Shown here one piece after another: positions 23,936 through 31,070 of a stretch of DNA of 31,985 bases. Each line of letters opens with the position of its first letter. The stretch's first letter is position 1. Origin of the DNA: JBEKHI01 sp050012355 (lineage in GTDB: Bacteria; Actinomycetota; Actinomycetes; Streptosporangiales; Streptosporangiaceae); the NCBI GenBank assembly GCA_050012355.1, contig JBEKHI010000069.1, forward strand, positions 1 through 31,985, written 5' to 3'. The position numbers and the translations under genes are program-made. Below the pieces are notes generated by a model. The model had not been told where the DNA came from and did not search any database. It was given only the letters and a program-made list of their open reading frames with translations.

Positions 23936-24013
23936 ATGAAGGGACGTCCTCGGATCAGGCGAGGTCCAGGAGCTGTTCGTAGAAGCCGCCGAACCCGCGA
24001 TCGGGGTCGGTGA
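23936..24013 (+). pseudogene. Remnant of a TetR-family regulator gene (N-terminus only)
   Basis: ATG 23936 starts directly after the palindrome and encodes MKGRPR, the basic start commonly seen in TetR-family regulators. The frame then runs into the 3' end of the convergent M24 peptidase gene and stops at 24013 after 25 codons without any helix-turn-helix. I read this as the leftover of a divergent regulator whose body was deleted, or dropped in assembly. Six residues are thin evidence; the operator position is the main support. Confidence 0.4.
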
Positions 24014-24644
24014 GGTGGACCTCGAGGATCCAGTGGCATACCCGCCCGGCCTTGTCACGCCGTCGCATCGGCGTCGTGTTCTCGCCGGTGACGTAGGACT
24101 CGGCATTCGCGCCATCGATCTTCTCGTGCGGGAACTCGCCGACGAGGTGGCCGGCGTGCCAGCCGCCCAGGGACCATCCGGCCTGACGGGCTAGCCGGTC
24201 CATCTCGGCGTACAGTTCGGCGCCGGTGATGCCGGGCCGGTCCACGAAGTAGCGCTTGCCCGTGCTGAAGATGACGGACAGGTCGGCCGCGAGCCGGTGC
24301 TTGACGGGATCGTCGCCGAGCACGTACGTGCGCCCGAGGTCGGCTTCGAACTCCTCGAAGATCGGGCCGAAGTCCGCGAAGACGATGTCGTGGGGCTCGA
24401 TGATCCGGTCCGGTGGGTTCTCCCGGTACGGGAACAGGGTGTGCGGGCCAGACCGCACGATGCGCTTGTGCCAGTGCCTGGTCTTCCCGAACATCTCGTT
24501 GGCCAGGTCCCTGATCCGGTCGCTGACCGCCTGCTCACCCTGCCCGGCCGCGATGATGCCGCGACTGGCCACCTCGTCGAACAGCGCGATGGCGCTAGCC
24601 TGAGCCTGCTCCAACTGGGCGACTCGTTCGTCCTCGTTTGGCAT
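23955..24644 (-). CDS. M24 family metallopeptidase (aminopeptidase P-like)
   Basis: Pita-bread fold peptidase or related protein, 229 aa, without the usual N-terminal domain. The five metal ligands can be picked out: D91 (FADFG), D102 (ADLGRT), H166 (AGHLVGEFPHE), E208 (LEVHL) and E223 (FYEQ). I choose ATG 24644 because TATCGT lies 6 nt upstream with TTGGTG 18 bp before it, giving a leaderless promoter; ATG 24662 is the alternative. It is divergent from the DinB-like gene. Members cleave Xaa-Pro bonds or are creatinase-like; the exact substrate is unknown. Confidence 0.82.
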   Translation of the reverse strand: MPNEDERVAQLEQAQASAIALFDEVASRGIIAAGQGEQAVSDRIRDLANEMFGKTRHWHKRIVRSGPHTLFPYRENPPDRIIEPHDIVFADFGPIFEEFEADLGRTYVLGDDPVKHRLAADLSVIFSTGKRYFVDRPGITGAELYAEMDRLARQAGWSLGGWHAGHLVGEFPHEKIDGANAESYVTGENTTPMRRRDKAGRVCHWILEVHLTDPDRGFGGFYEQLLDLA

Positions 24645-24650
24645 GCGCTG

Positions 24651-24680
24651 ACGATAGGGCATTCACCTGGCCAGCACCAA
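24651..24680 (-). promoter_or_regulatory. Promoter of the M24 peptidase gene (leaderless)
   Basis: On the minus strand TTGGTG (24680-24675), an 18-bp spacer and TATCGT (24656-24651), ending 6 nt before ATG 24644. This supports the shorter peptidase start and a transcript without a leader. Confidence 0.5.
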
Positions 24681-24751
24681 GCCGCGTTGCTGCCGAGATC
24701 GCTGATGGTGTTTCCGGCATCGGCCGGGGGCGTGAGTGGAACGATGGAAGC

Positions 24752-25255
24752 ATGGATGACCCTCGTATCGATCCGCCGCTTGAAGCTGACGAGCTGACCA
24801 CGCTGACGACGTTCCTGGACTTCAACCGGGAGACGCTGGCTGTCAAGTGCGCTGAGCTGACCCCTGATCAGCTGCGCGAGCGTGCGGTGCCACCGTCGAA
24901 CTTGTCACTGATAGGCCTCGTCAGGCACATGGCCGAAGTTGAACGCAACTGGTTCCGGCCGGTGCTCGGCGGCGAGGAGATGGAGACCATCTTCGCGCCG
25001 GACATGGACTGGGAAGGGGCGTTCCGCGACGCGGCTACTGCCGATGTCTATGAGGCATTCAAGATCTGGCGGGCAGAATGCGATCACTCCCGTGCTCTGG
25101 TCGCTGCCAGCCCAGCACTGGAGACCAGGGGGCACCGGGGAGACTACTGGTTCTCATTGCGTTACGTCCTGACCCACATGATCGAGGAGTACGCCCGGCA
25201 TAACGGCCACGCTGACCTGCTCCGGGAACGTCTGGACGGTGTGACAGGCGAATAG
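24752..25255 (+). CDS. DinB-like/DUF664 family protein
   Basis: Four-helix-bundle protein of the DinB/mycothiol-transferase superfamily, 167 aa. Typical marks are NLSLIGLVRHMAEVERNWF with the metal-type His, and LTHMIEEYARHNGHADLLRE with two more His residues. In actinobacteria such proteins are thiol transferases or of unknown role. The start ATG 24752 gives the usual family N-terminus (MDDPRIDPPLEADELTTL). It is divergent from the M24 gene. Confidence 0.88.
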   Translation: MDDPRIDPPLEADELTTLTTFLDFNRETLAVKCAELTPDQLRERAVPPSNLSLIGLVRHMAEVERNWFRPVLGGEEMETIFAPDMDWEGAFRDAATADVYEAFKIWRAECDHSRALVAASPALETRGHRGDYWFSLRYVLTHMIEEYARHNGHADLLRERLDGVTGE

Positions 25256-25287
25256 CCTCGGGACCCGTGTTGCTGCCCCGGATGGCC

Positions 25288-26151
25288 TTAGTGACTGAAG
25301 CCCCAATTGAGGAGCTTCTTCGCGTCATCGCCAACGGCCGTCATCGAGGAGTCGCCGAGCGCGACGCCGATCAGCGTCACCGAGCCGTGCGTCGCCTCGA
25401 ACAGCAGGCAGTAGCCCGCCGCCGCGGTGGACCCGGTCTTGATGCCGATCGCGCCGGGGTACGCGCTGATCAGCGGATTAGTCGTGTGCCAGGTGTAGGC
25501 GTGGTGCCCGGAGCCGGCCGCCAGGTGGTATCTGTGCAGCCGGACGATCTGCCGGAAGACCGCCAGCTTCATGGCGTCCCGCCCGAGGATCACCAGGTCA
25601 CGCGGCGTCGAGTACGTCGAGTACTCGGTCGGCCACGGCAACCCGTCGAAGTTCGAGAAGTGCGTGCGGCCCAAGCCGAGCTTGCGAGCCGTGGCGTTCA
25701 TCTTCGCGATGAACGCGGTGCGCCCTCCCTTGCCGCCGTACACCGACGCCAGCACGTAGGCGGCGTCGCAGCCCGACGGGATGAGCAGCCCGTACAGCAG
25801 TTGCTCGGCGGTGAGCGTGTCCCCCGGCACCAGGTCCGCCGAGCTGGCGTCGTATTCACGGACGTATGCCAGCACCGCGGCCGGCACCTTGATCCGGCGG
25901 TTCAGGTCTCCGGCCTCGATCACCAGGTACGCCGTCATCACCTTGGCGATGGATCCGATCGGGCGCTCGGTGTTAGCGGCGCGGCTCCACAGGACCGACC
26001 CGGATGTCGCGCTGGCCACCTCGGCGCCGTGGGCGGCGATGCCGGAAGGTGCGGACGCGGCGCTGGCGGGCGTGACCCCGAACCCGGCCAGCAGGGTTCC
26101 CGCGACCATAGTGCTCGCTAGCAATGGCGCGAGCGGAAAGGTCAGGCGCAC
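25288..26151 (-). CDS. D-alanyl-D-alanine carboxypeptidase (S11, exported)
   Basis: Penicillin-binding carboxypeptidase trimming peptidoglycan stem peptides, 287 aa. A Sec signal peptide covers residues 1-31 (ends ASA). The active-site SIAK is at 67-70 and KTG at 238-240. The second motif reads S126-G-C128 where the usual form is SxN. I choose GTG 26151 because it gives a normal signal peptide and TTTACT lies 7 nt upstream; a TTG at 26226 would add 25 residues before the signal. The protein acts outside the membrane and lacks a clear C-terminal anchor. Confidence 0.85.
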   Translation of the reverse strand: MRLTFPLAPLLASTMVAGTLLAGFGVTPASAASAPSGIAAHGAEVASATSGSVLWSRAANTERPIGSIAKVMTAYLVIEAGDLNRRIKVPAAVLAYVREYDASSADLVPGDTLTAEQLLYGLLIPSGCDAAYVLASVYGGKGGRTAFIAKMNATARKLGLGRTHFSNFDGLPWPTEYSTYSTPRDLVILGRDAMKLAVFRQIVRLHRYHLAAGSGHHAYTWHTTNPLISAYPGAIGIKTGSTAAAGYCLLFEATHGSVTLIGVALGDSSMTAVGDDAKKLLNWGFSH

Positions 26152-26213
26152 GCGCTTTAGTAAATCGGATTCGACCCGGCGTGTCGACCACCGTACGCGG
26201 GGTGTCCGGTTAG

Positions 26214-26243
26214 TTGTGGTGGCCAACTACGACTGGCTATGGT
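26214..26243 (+). promoter_or_regulatory. Promoter of the molybdate/tungstate-type binding protein gene
   Basis: TTGTGG (26214-26219), an 18-bp spacer and TATGGT (26238-26243), ending 6 nt before ATG 26250. The layout fits a leaderless transcript. Confidence 0.55.
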
Positions 26244-26249
26244 CTGGGC

Positions 26250-27272
26250 ATGAATCCCCTCAGGTCAGGCAAATTCGCCCTGCTCAGTCTGGCCGTCGCG
26301 ACGCTAGCCGCCACCGCTGGCTGCGGCAGTTCCGCTGCCGCCCCGGCCGCCAGTAGCACTGCCAGCGCCCGGCCGTCCGGCACGGCGAACGTCGCCTACG
26401 CGTCGTCCCTGGAGTCGCTCAACCAGAACGTCGCTGGGCCGACCTTCAACGCCGCCGAGGGATACAAGTACTCCGGCCAGGGCAACCCGCCAGAAGCGCT
26501 CGAGGCGGCGATCGCCGCCGGCAAGATCACGCCGAATGTCTTCGAGTCGGTCGGCTCCGATGACATCACCCCGCTAGAGCCGAAGCTCACCAAGTGGTAC
26601 ATCCAGTACGCGGAAACCCAGGTCGTCCTCGCCTACAACCCGGACTCCAGGTACGCGAGCGAGTTTCAGGCGATCGCCGACGGCGCCGCGCCCACGCAGG
26701 ATCTCTTCCTGCTGCTGGAGACCTCGGGCCTGAAACTCGGCCGGACGGATCCGGCCACCGACTCGCAGGGACGCGACTCCATCTTCATGCTGGAGCTAGC
26801 GCAGAAGTACTACAACCTGCCGTCGGACGCGATCTCCAAGATCCTGCGTACCTCGTCCGCCGACCTCGGCTCGTCGAGATCGAGCCAGATCTTCACCGAG
26901 TCCTCGCTCGGCACCGCCCTTGAATCCGGCCAGCTCGACGCGGCCAGCGTGTTCATCAACCAGGCGGTCCAGTTGCACTTGGACTACATCAAGCTGCCGG
27001 AGCTCATCAACCTGAGCAGCCCGGCCGACGATGCCTACTACGAGCAGGCGTCGCTCACCATCGGCGGTAAGACGTACACCGGGTCGCCGCAGGTCATCGA
27101 CATCACGATCATCGGCGCGCCGACCGCGGCGGCCACCGCGTTCGTGATGTACACCCTCTCGCAGACCGGGCTCACCGAATACCGGAACGTCGGGTTCGCG
27201 GTCCTGGCCCCGAAGGCGTTCGGTGACACCAGCGCGATACCCGCGTCGATCACGAGCGAACTTGACACCTAG
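26250..27272 (+). CDS. Molybdate/tungstate-type solute-binding lipoprotein (WtpA/ModA-like)
   Basis: Exported ligand-binding lipoprotein, 340 aa. The signal peptide ends in the lipobox TAGC, followed by an Ala/Ser linker. The body resembles class II oxyanion-binding proteins (VAYASSLESL at the start, LGRTDPATDSQG with the ligand-loop pattern, LAQKYYNLP, IDITIIGAP). No permease or ATPase gene lies beside it, so it must work with a transporter encoded elsewhere, or act as a sensor. Molybdate or tungstate is the best guess from the family; sulfate-like anions are possible. Confidence 0.8.
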   Translation: MNPLRSGKFALLSLAVATLAATAGCGSSAAAPAASSTASARPSGTANVAYASSLESLNQNVAGPTFNAAEGYKYSGQGNPPEALEAAIAAGKITPNVFESVGSDDITPLEPKLTKWYIQYAETQVVLAYNPDSRYASEFQAIADGAAPTQDLFLLLETSGLKLGRTDPATDSQGRDSIFMLELAQKYYNLPSDAISKILRTSSADLGSSRSSQIFTESSLGTALESGQLDAASVFINQAVQLHLDYIKLPELINLSSPADDAYYEQASLTIGGKTYTGSPQVIDITIIGAPTAAATAFVMYTLSQTGLTEYRNVGFAVLAPKAFGDTSAIPASITSELDT

Positions 27273-27283
27273 CATAAATCGCT

Positions 27284-27312
27284 TTGACTCTATGACGTGA
27301 TGATTCTATCAT
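27284..27312 (+). promoter_or_regulatory. Strong promoter of the Fic gene
   Basis: TTGACT (27284-27289), a 17-bp spacer and TATCAT (27307-27312), ending 6 nt before ATG 27319. This is the best consensus promoter in the window, with no leader and no ribosome site. Confidence 0.68.
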
Positions 27313-27320
27313 TACATCAT
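27292..27320. promoter_or_regulatory. 13-bp inverted repeat over the Fic promoter, likely operator
   Basis: Arms ATGACGTGATGAT (27292-27304) and ATCATTACATCAT (27308-27320) pair at 11 of 13 positions around a TCT centre; the inner five bases match perfectly. It covers the -10 hexamer and the start codon, so a bound protein would shut off initiation. The C-terminal winged-helix part of the Fic protein is a possible binder. Confidence 0.55.
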
Positions 27321-28479
27321 GCTGTTTCCCATTTCGCCGCTCAACGCCGACGACGACCGGGTGCTGGATGAGATCGATCAGATGCGGCACGAGCTTCGGC
27401 ATCAGATCGGCGGCCAGCCGGCCAAGTGGACGGACGGTCTGCGCAAGTTCCTGACCGCGGACGCGGTCGCGGCGTCCAACTCCATCGAGGGATTCCGGGT
27501 GTCCGCTCAGGATGTGGCGGACCTGATGGAGGGCGAACACGACGTCGAGGTGTCGGAGGAGAACCGGGCCGAGACGCTCGCCTACCAGCACATGATGACC
27601 TACATCCAGGCGCTGCACGACGCATCCGACTTCTGTTACAGCAAGGGATTGCTCAACGGCCTGCACTGGATGCTCCAAGGGCACCGGAACAGCCCGCGCA
27701 AGCCCGCGGGCCGCTGGCGCAACGGACCGGTCTATGTCACTGATCCCCGTAATCCGCGGATTGCCGCCTACACCGCTCCCGACGCGGCCGAGGTACCAAG
27801 CCTCATCGGCGAACTCGTTGACTGGCTCAACGATCCCGACGACACCCACCCACTGATCCGGGCCGCGATGGCACACCTGCACCTGGTCTCGATACACCCG
27901 TGGGCGGACGGCAATGGCCGGATGTCCCGCTCGTTGCAGACGCTGATGATCGCCCGCGAGGGGGTCCTGGCACCCGAGTTCTCCTCCATCGAGGCCTGGC
28001 TTGGCAGTCCGGGCAACACCTGGGAGTACTACCGGGAACTCGGGCGGCGCGGTCCCAGCTACGATCCGGACCAGGATGTCTCCGGGTGGATCGAGTTCAA
28101 CCTGCTCGCCTACCACCAGCAGGCCCAGACTGTCCGCGACGGCCTGCGGCGCTCTGCCCAGGTTTGGCGGGACGTCGCGAGCTTCGCGGACGATGCCGGC
28201 CTCGACGAGCGGATGGTCACGGCGCTGCACAACGTGGCCATGGCGGGCAGGGTACGCCGTCTCAGATACCAGCACGCGGAGGGTCTCAGCCTGCAGCAGG
28301 CCCAGCGTGACCTGCGTGACCTGGTCACAGCGGGGCTCCTCACGTCCGTGGGCAGGACCCGCGCGCGGTTCTACACGGCCGGTCCACGGTTTCCCGAACA
28401 GGTCCTCGAGACGGCCAGCACCCCTATCACCCTGACCGACCCGTACCGCTTAGCACGTCAGTTAACACGTCAGGCGTGA
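27319..28479 (+). CDS. Fic family protein (AMPylase-type)
   Basis: Fic-domain enzyme, 386 aa, expected to transfer AMP or another nucleotide part onto a target protein. The N-terminal helix carries the inhibitory motif S53-NSI-E57-G58, matching (S/T)xxxE(G/N). The catalytic loop is H193-PWAD-GNG-R201, complete, with Trp where Phe is most common. The C-terminal about 90 residues resemble a winged helix (LSLQQAQRDLRDLVTAGLLTSVGRTRARFYTAG). No antitoxin gene is adjacent, in keeping with the built-in inhibitory helix. The final 10 bp overlap the convergent methyltransferase fusion gene. Confidence 0.9.
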   Translation: MLFPISPLNADDDRVLDEIDQMRHELRHQIGGQPAKWTDGLRKFLTADAVAASNSIEGFRVSAQDVADLMEGEHDVEVSEENRAETLAYQHMMTYIQALHDASDFCYSKGLLNGLHWMLQGHRNSPRKPAGRWRNGPVYVTDPRNPRIAAYTAPDAAEVPSLIGELVDWLNDPDDTHPLIRAAMAHLHLVSIHPWADGNGRMSRSLQTLMIAREGVLAPEFSSIEAWLGSPGNTWEYYRELGRRGPSYDPDQDVSGWIEFNLLAYHQQAQTVRDGLRRSAQVWRDVASFADDAGLDERMVTALHNVAMAGRVRRLRYQHAEGLSLQQAQRDLRDLVTAGLLTSVGRTRARFYTAGPRFPEQVLETASTPITLTDPYRLARQLTRQA

Positions 28480-29723
28480 GCGGTCAGGTAAGCGAGCGCG
28501 CTCCGTCGCCGTCCGCGCCCTGACTCCACGAGCGGGCGCAGGTGCTGAGTCAACCGCTCTGCCTCTTCCGGGGTCAGAACCTGGTCCATCGCGTCGGCCA
28601 GCGGCGGGATCAGCGGGTTGTAGGACATGCGCAGGAATCGGTCCCACGGCACCGGCTCGGTGTCGCTCTGCACGGTGACCTTGAGTTCCAGGTCAATGTG
28701 CGTGAACCCGGCTTGCTGGGCGTGGCGTACTAGGTCCCGTTCGTCGAAGTCGACCATCGGGTCGATTCCCAGCGGCTGGATGGACTTGTAGAGCTGCTCG
28801 AGCCGATCCGCCAGATCCCTGACCGGGCCGGCCTCATAACCCCAGAACAGATCGGGGTCGGCTACCGACATCAGCACGTTGATCGGCTCGAAGAGGCTGA
28901 TCCGGCCACCCGGCTTCAGCACCCGGCGAAACTCGCGGAACGCCTGCTCCTTGTCTTTCACGTAGATCAGCACCGACCGGGTGGTCACCACGTCGGCGGT
29001 CACCTCGCCAAGGTCGTCGGCCGCGGCCAGCACGAATTCGCACTGGTCGACTAGCCCCTCGGCGGTGGCCGCTTCCCGGCAGTGATCGAGTAGATCCTGC
29101 GAGATGTCGGAGAAGATGACCCGTCCGGACGGTCCCAGCCGCTCTAGCGCGCCGAACGCGATGAGGCCGTCTCCCGTGCCGACGTCAAGCAGTGTTTCGC
29201 CGGGCGATAGCCGCGCCCGGTCCAGCACGGTGTCTCGCACCGGGTACAGGAAGCTGGTCAGCAGCTTCTCGCGGTATTCAGGGTCGCCTCCGTGCCGCAG
29301 GTCCCGCAACCATCGGTGCCCGCGGTCCGTCCTCTGCCCGCAGTCCGTCCAGTCAAGGTGCGGTGCTGGCACCCGGCAGCGCCGGCCGTGCGCCTGGGCG
29401 TCCTCCCGGCCCGCGCGATCACCCCGCGCGTACCGGAAGATCTTGCCGGGAAAGACGACCGTCACCTCGGTCGCACTGTTCCAGTTCGCGTACCAGCCGG
29501 GGTTCTTCAGGCTGGCGGCCATCGTGTCGGCGAGCGTCTGCGAGGTCTCCTCCGGCGCCTCGAACTCGATAGCGGTCCAGGTGGAGGGCTGGTAATCGGC
29601 CACGTTCGCGACCTCGTAACGACTCCAGCGGATGACGCGCATTCCGTTCCCGTCGAACCCGGTTCCAGGCTTCAGGCTCTCCGCCAGGATCACGCCGCGG
29701 ATGACTTCGGTGCTGTCGTCCAT
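28470..29723 (-). CDS. Fusion of small uncharacterised domain and SAM methyltransferase
   Basis: A 417-aa protein in two parts. Residues 1-126 match, by my recollection of the pattern, a stand-alone actinobacterial protein of unknown function (IRGVILAESLKPG, WTAIEFEAPEE, FPGKIFRYARGD-AGR-DAQAHGR). Residues 135-417 form a class I methyltransferase that looks complete on its own: WLRDLRHGGDPEYR, motif I LLDVGTGDG (178-186), SDIS, then LKPGGRISLFEP. The join near residue 130 has neither stop nor start, so two neighbouring genes may have merged. It starts 3 bp after the stop of the phosphotransferase gene and is in its operon. Substrate unknown. Confidence 0.8.
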   Translation of the reverse strand: MDDSTEVIRGVILAESLKPGTGFDGNGMRVIRWSRYEVANVADYQPSTWTAIEFEAPEETSQTLADTMAASLKNPGWYANWNSATEVTVVFPGKIFRYARGDRAGREDAQAHGRRCRVPAPHLDWTDCGQRTDRGHRWLRDLRHGGDPEYREKLLTSFLYPVRDTVLDRARLSPGETLLDVGTGDGLIAFGALERLGPSGRVIFSDISQDLLDHCREAATAEGLVDQCEFVLAAADDLGEVTADVVTTRSVLIYVKDKEQAFREFRRVLKPGGRISLFEPINVLMSVADPDLFWGYEAGPVRDLADRLEQLYKSIQPLGIDPMVDFDERDLVRHAQQAGFTHIDLELKVTVQSDTEPVPWDRFLRMSYNPLIPPLADAMDQVLTPEEAERLTQHLRPLVESGRGRRRSALAYLTAHA

Positions 29724-29726
29724 AGG

Positions 29727-30725
29727 TCATGAGGGTGTCACGGGGCCGCTCTCCCGGCAACAGCTGACGAGCCGCTGACCGCGGGCATCGAGCCAGTCCA
29801 TGCTCCGTGCCAGGTCCTCGATCCGGTCGGCGACCAGATCCGTTGGGTCCTGGCCACGCAGCCACCGGCCAGAACGCCACAAGACGGTGCCGATCGACCG
29901 CCACAGCACCAGGTCGGGTATCGCCAGCAGTTCCGGTTCGGAGAGTGTCACCTGTGAGCGGTAGCCGGACATCAGCGCCGTCACCCGGCGTTCCCAGTCC
30001 GGGCCGTCCAGCGCGCCAGACTGGCCGAGCGACGCGACCGGGTCTTGGATGCGGAAGTCGGTACCCGCGATCTCGAAGTCCAGCACCGCGCTGACCTGTC
30101 CCGATTCCGGGTCGATGAGCATGTTGGAGGCGGCGAAGTCACCGTGCACGATCTGCGACGGCAACTCCGCGCGGACCTCGCTGTCCCACCACCGCATGAC
30201 CCGCCGCGCACCGTCCCGCAGCGGCTCGGCGTCCACTCTGGCCACCTCGAGCCGAGCGCACAGGTCCGGCACGTCGGACACCGCCGGATGGACCTGCAGC
30301 GGGTCGGCCCGCCGCCAGTCGTGCGGGGCGTCCTCGGCCGGGGCGTCACGGAGCGCCACGCTCAGCTGGCCAAGCGCCGTGCCGAACCGGGTGAGCATGG
30401 CGAGATCGGTCAGGTCAGGCCGCACCCCCGGCAGCCACCGGCACAGCGTCGCCGGCCCGGACTCCGTCTCGATCACGGTGCGGCCATCGAGAGCCGCGAC
30501 CGGTTCTGGGACCGCGAATGGCAGCCCGGCCTGGCGTAGCGTGCCCAGCAGCCGGTGCTCGGCGGCCACCTGCGCGCCGGTGAGGTTCTGGCTGATCCGA
30601 AGGACCCAGCGAGCGTCGTTATGGGAAATGAGAAGTGTGGTGTTGTTCGTACCGCGCTCCGGGCGGCGCTGCTCGGCGTCCGGCGGTATGCCCCAGCGGC
30701 CTAGCAGTTCGGCGGCAGCGATCAC
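29727..30725 (-). CDS. Aminoglycoside/choline-kinase-like phosphotransferase
   Basis: Small-molecule kinase of the APH/homoserine kinase II fold, 332 aa. The catalytic Brenner motif H194-G-D196-FAAS-N201 and the metal-binding D216-F-E are intact; the N-terminal nucleotide lobe (GTNNTTLLI, WVLRIS) is recognisable. The substrate cannot be told and resistance should not be assumed. The start is GTG 30725; TAGCCT 6 nt upstream is a possible -10. An inverted repeat lies 25 bp upstream at 30750-30782. The next gene starts 3 bp after its stop. Confidence 0.85.
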   Translation of the reverse strand: MIAAAELLGRWGIPPDAEQRRPERGTNNTTLLISHNDARWVLRISQNLTGAQVAAEHRLLGTLRQAGLPFAVPEPVAALDGRTVIETESGPATLCRWLPGVRPDLTDLAMLTRFGTALGQLSVALRDAPAEDAPHDWRRADPLQVHPAVSDVPDLCARLEVARVDAEPLRDGARRVMRWWDSEVRAELPSQIVHGDFAASNMLIDPESGQVSAVLDFEIAGTDFRIQDPVASLGQSGALDGPDWERRVTALMSGYRSQVTLSEPELLAIPDLVLWRSIGTVLWRSGRWLRGQDPTDLVADRIEDLARSMDWLDARGQRLVSCCRESGPVTPS

Positions 30726-30749
30726 CTGCGCAGGCTATCGCGAGAGCCG

Positions 30750-30782
30750 CGTAAGGGGCTGGCATATGCTCAGACCCTTACG
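30750..30782. repeat. Inverted repeat copy 1 (CGTAAGGG-17-CCCTTACG)
   Basis: Perfect 8-bp arms CGTAAGGG and CCCTTACG with a 17-bp spacer. Read on the minus strand it begins CGTAAGGGTC and ends GCCCCTTACG, the same ends as copy 2 at 31038. It lies between the phosphotransferase gene and the GNAT remnant. Confidence 0.65.
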
Positions 30783-30814
30783 TCGCACCTTCCGGGCCTG
30801 GGCGCAGCATCAGG

Positions 30815-31015
30815 TCATCGGCCGCGCCGAATCCGGCTCGCCGGGCCCCGATTGCGGAACTCCTCGAGGACGACGACATTCGCGACATATCCCCAACAGG
30901 CGTCGGGTTGACCCGGCTTCGGCATCCGGGTGAACACTGCCAGGTTCAGTATGCCGGCTAGGTGCTCGCCGGATTCCGCCACCCAGATCAAGGTGACTTC
31001 GCGGCTGCCCGAGCG
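30815..31015 (-). pseudogene. GNAT acetyltransferase remnant
   Basis: A 67-codon stretch on the minus strand, bounded by stops, encodes LIWVAESGEHLAGILNLAVF, then RMPKPGQPDACWGYVANVVV and LEEFRNRG, a clear GNAT core (beta strands 2-4 up to the RNRG part of the acetyl-CoA loop). The N-terminal strand and helices and everything after RNRG are missing, and no start codon is evident. It fills most of the 345-bp space between the phosphotransferase and RibD-like genes. An intact GNAT is about 150 aa, so this cannot be functional. Confidence 0.65.
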
Positions 31016-31037
31016 TCAGCCATGCCAAGACGGCTCG

Positions 31038-31070
31038 CGTAAGGGTCCTGATACGGCCTTGCCCCTTACG
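31038..31070. repeat. Inverted repeat copy 2 (CGTAAGGG-17-CCCTTACG)
   Basis: Same arms and same 17-bp spacer as copy 1, in opposite orientation; the outer ten bases at each end are identical (CGTAAGGGTC ... GCCCCTTACG). It begins right after the stop of the RibD-like gene, where it could act as a transcription terminator hairpin, and together with copy 1 brackets the GNAT remnant. Confidence 0.65.

Noticed and set aside
26232..26243. CTGGCTATGGT as an operator at the binding-protein gene
   Set aside because: Lacks both TTG and CAA arms; fits a -10 region instead.
29727..30725. Aminoglycoside resistance gene
   Set aside because: The fold is shared by many kinases and nothing in the sequence points to an aminoglycoside substrate.
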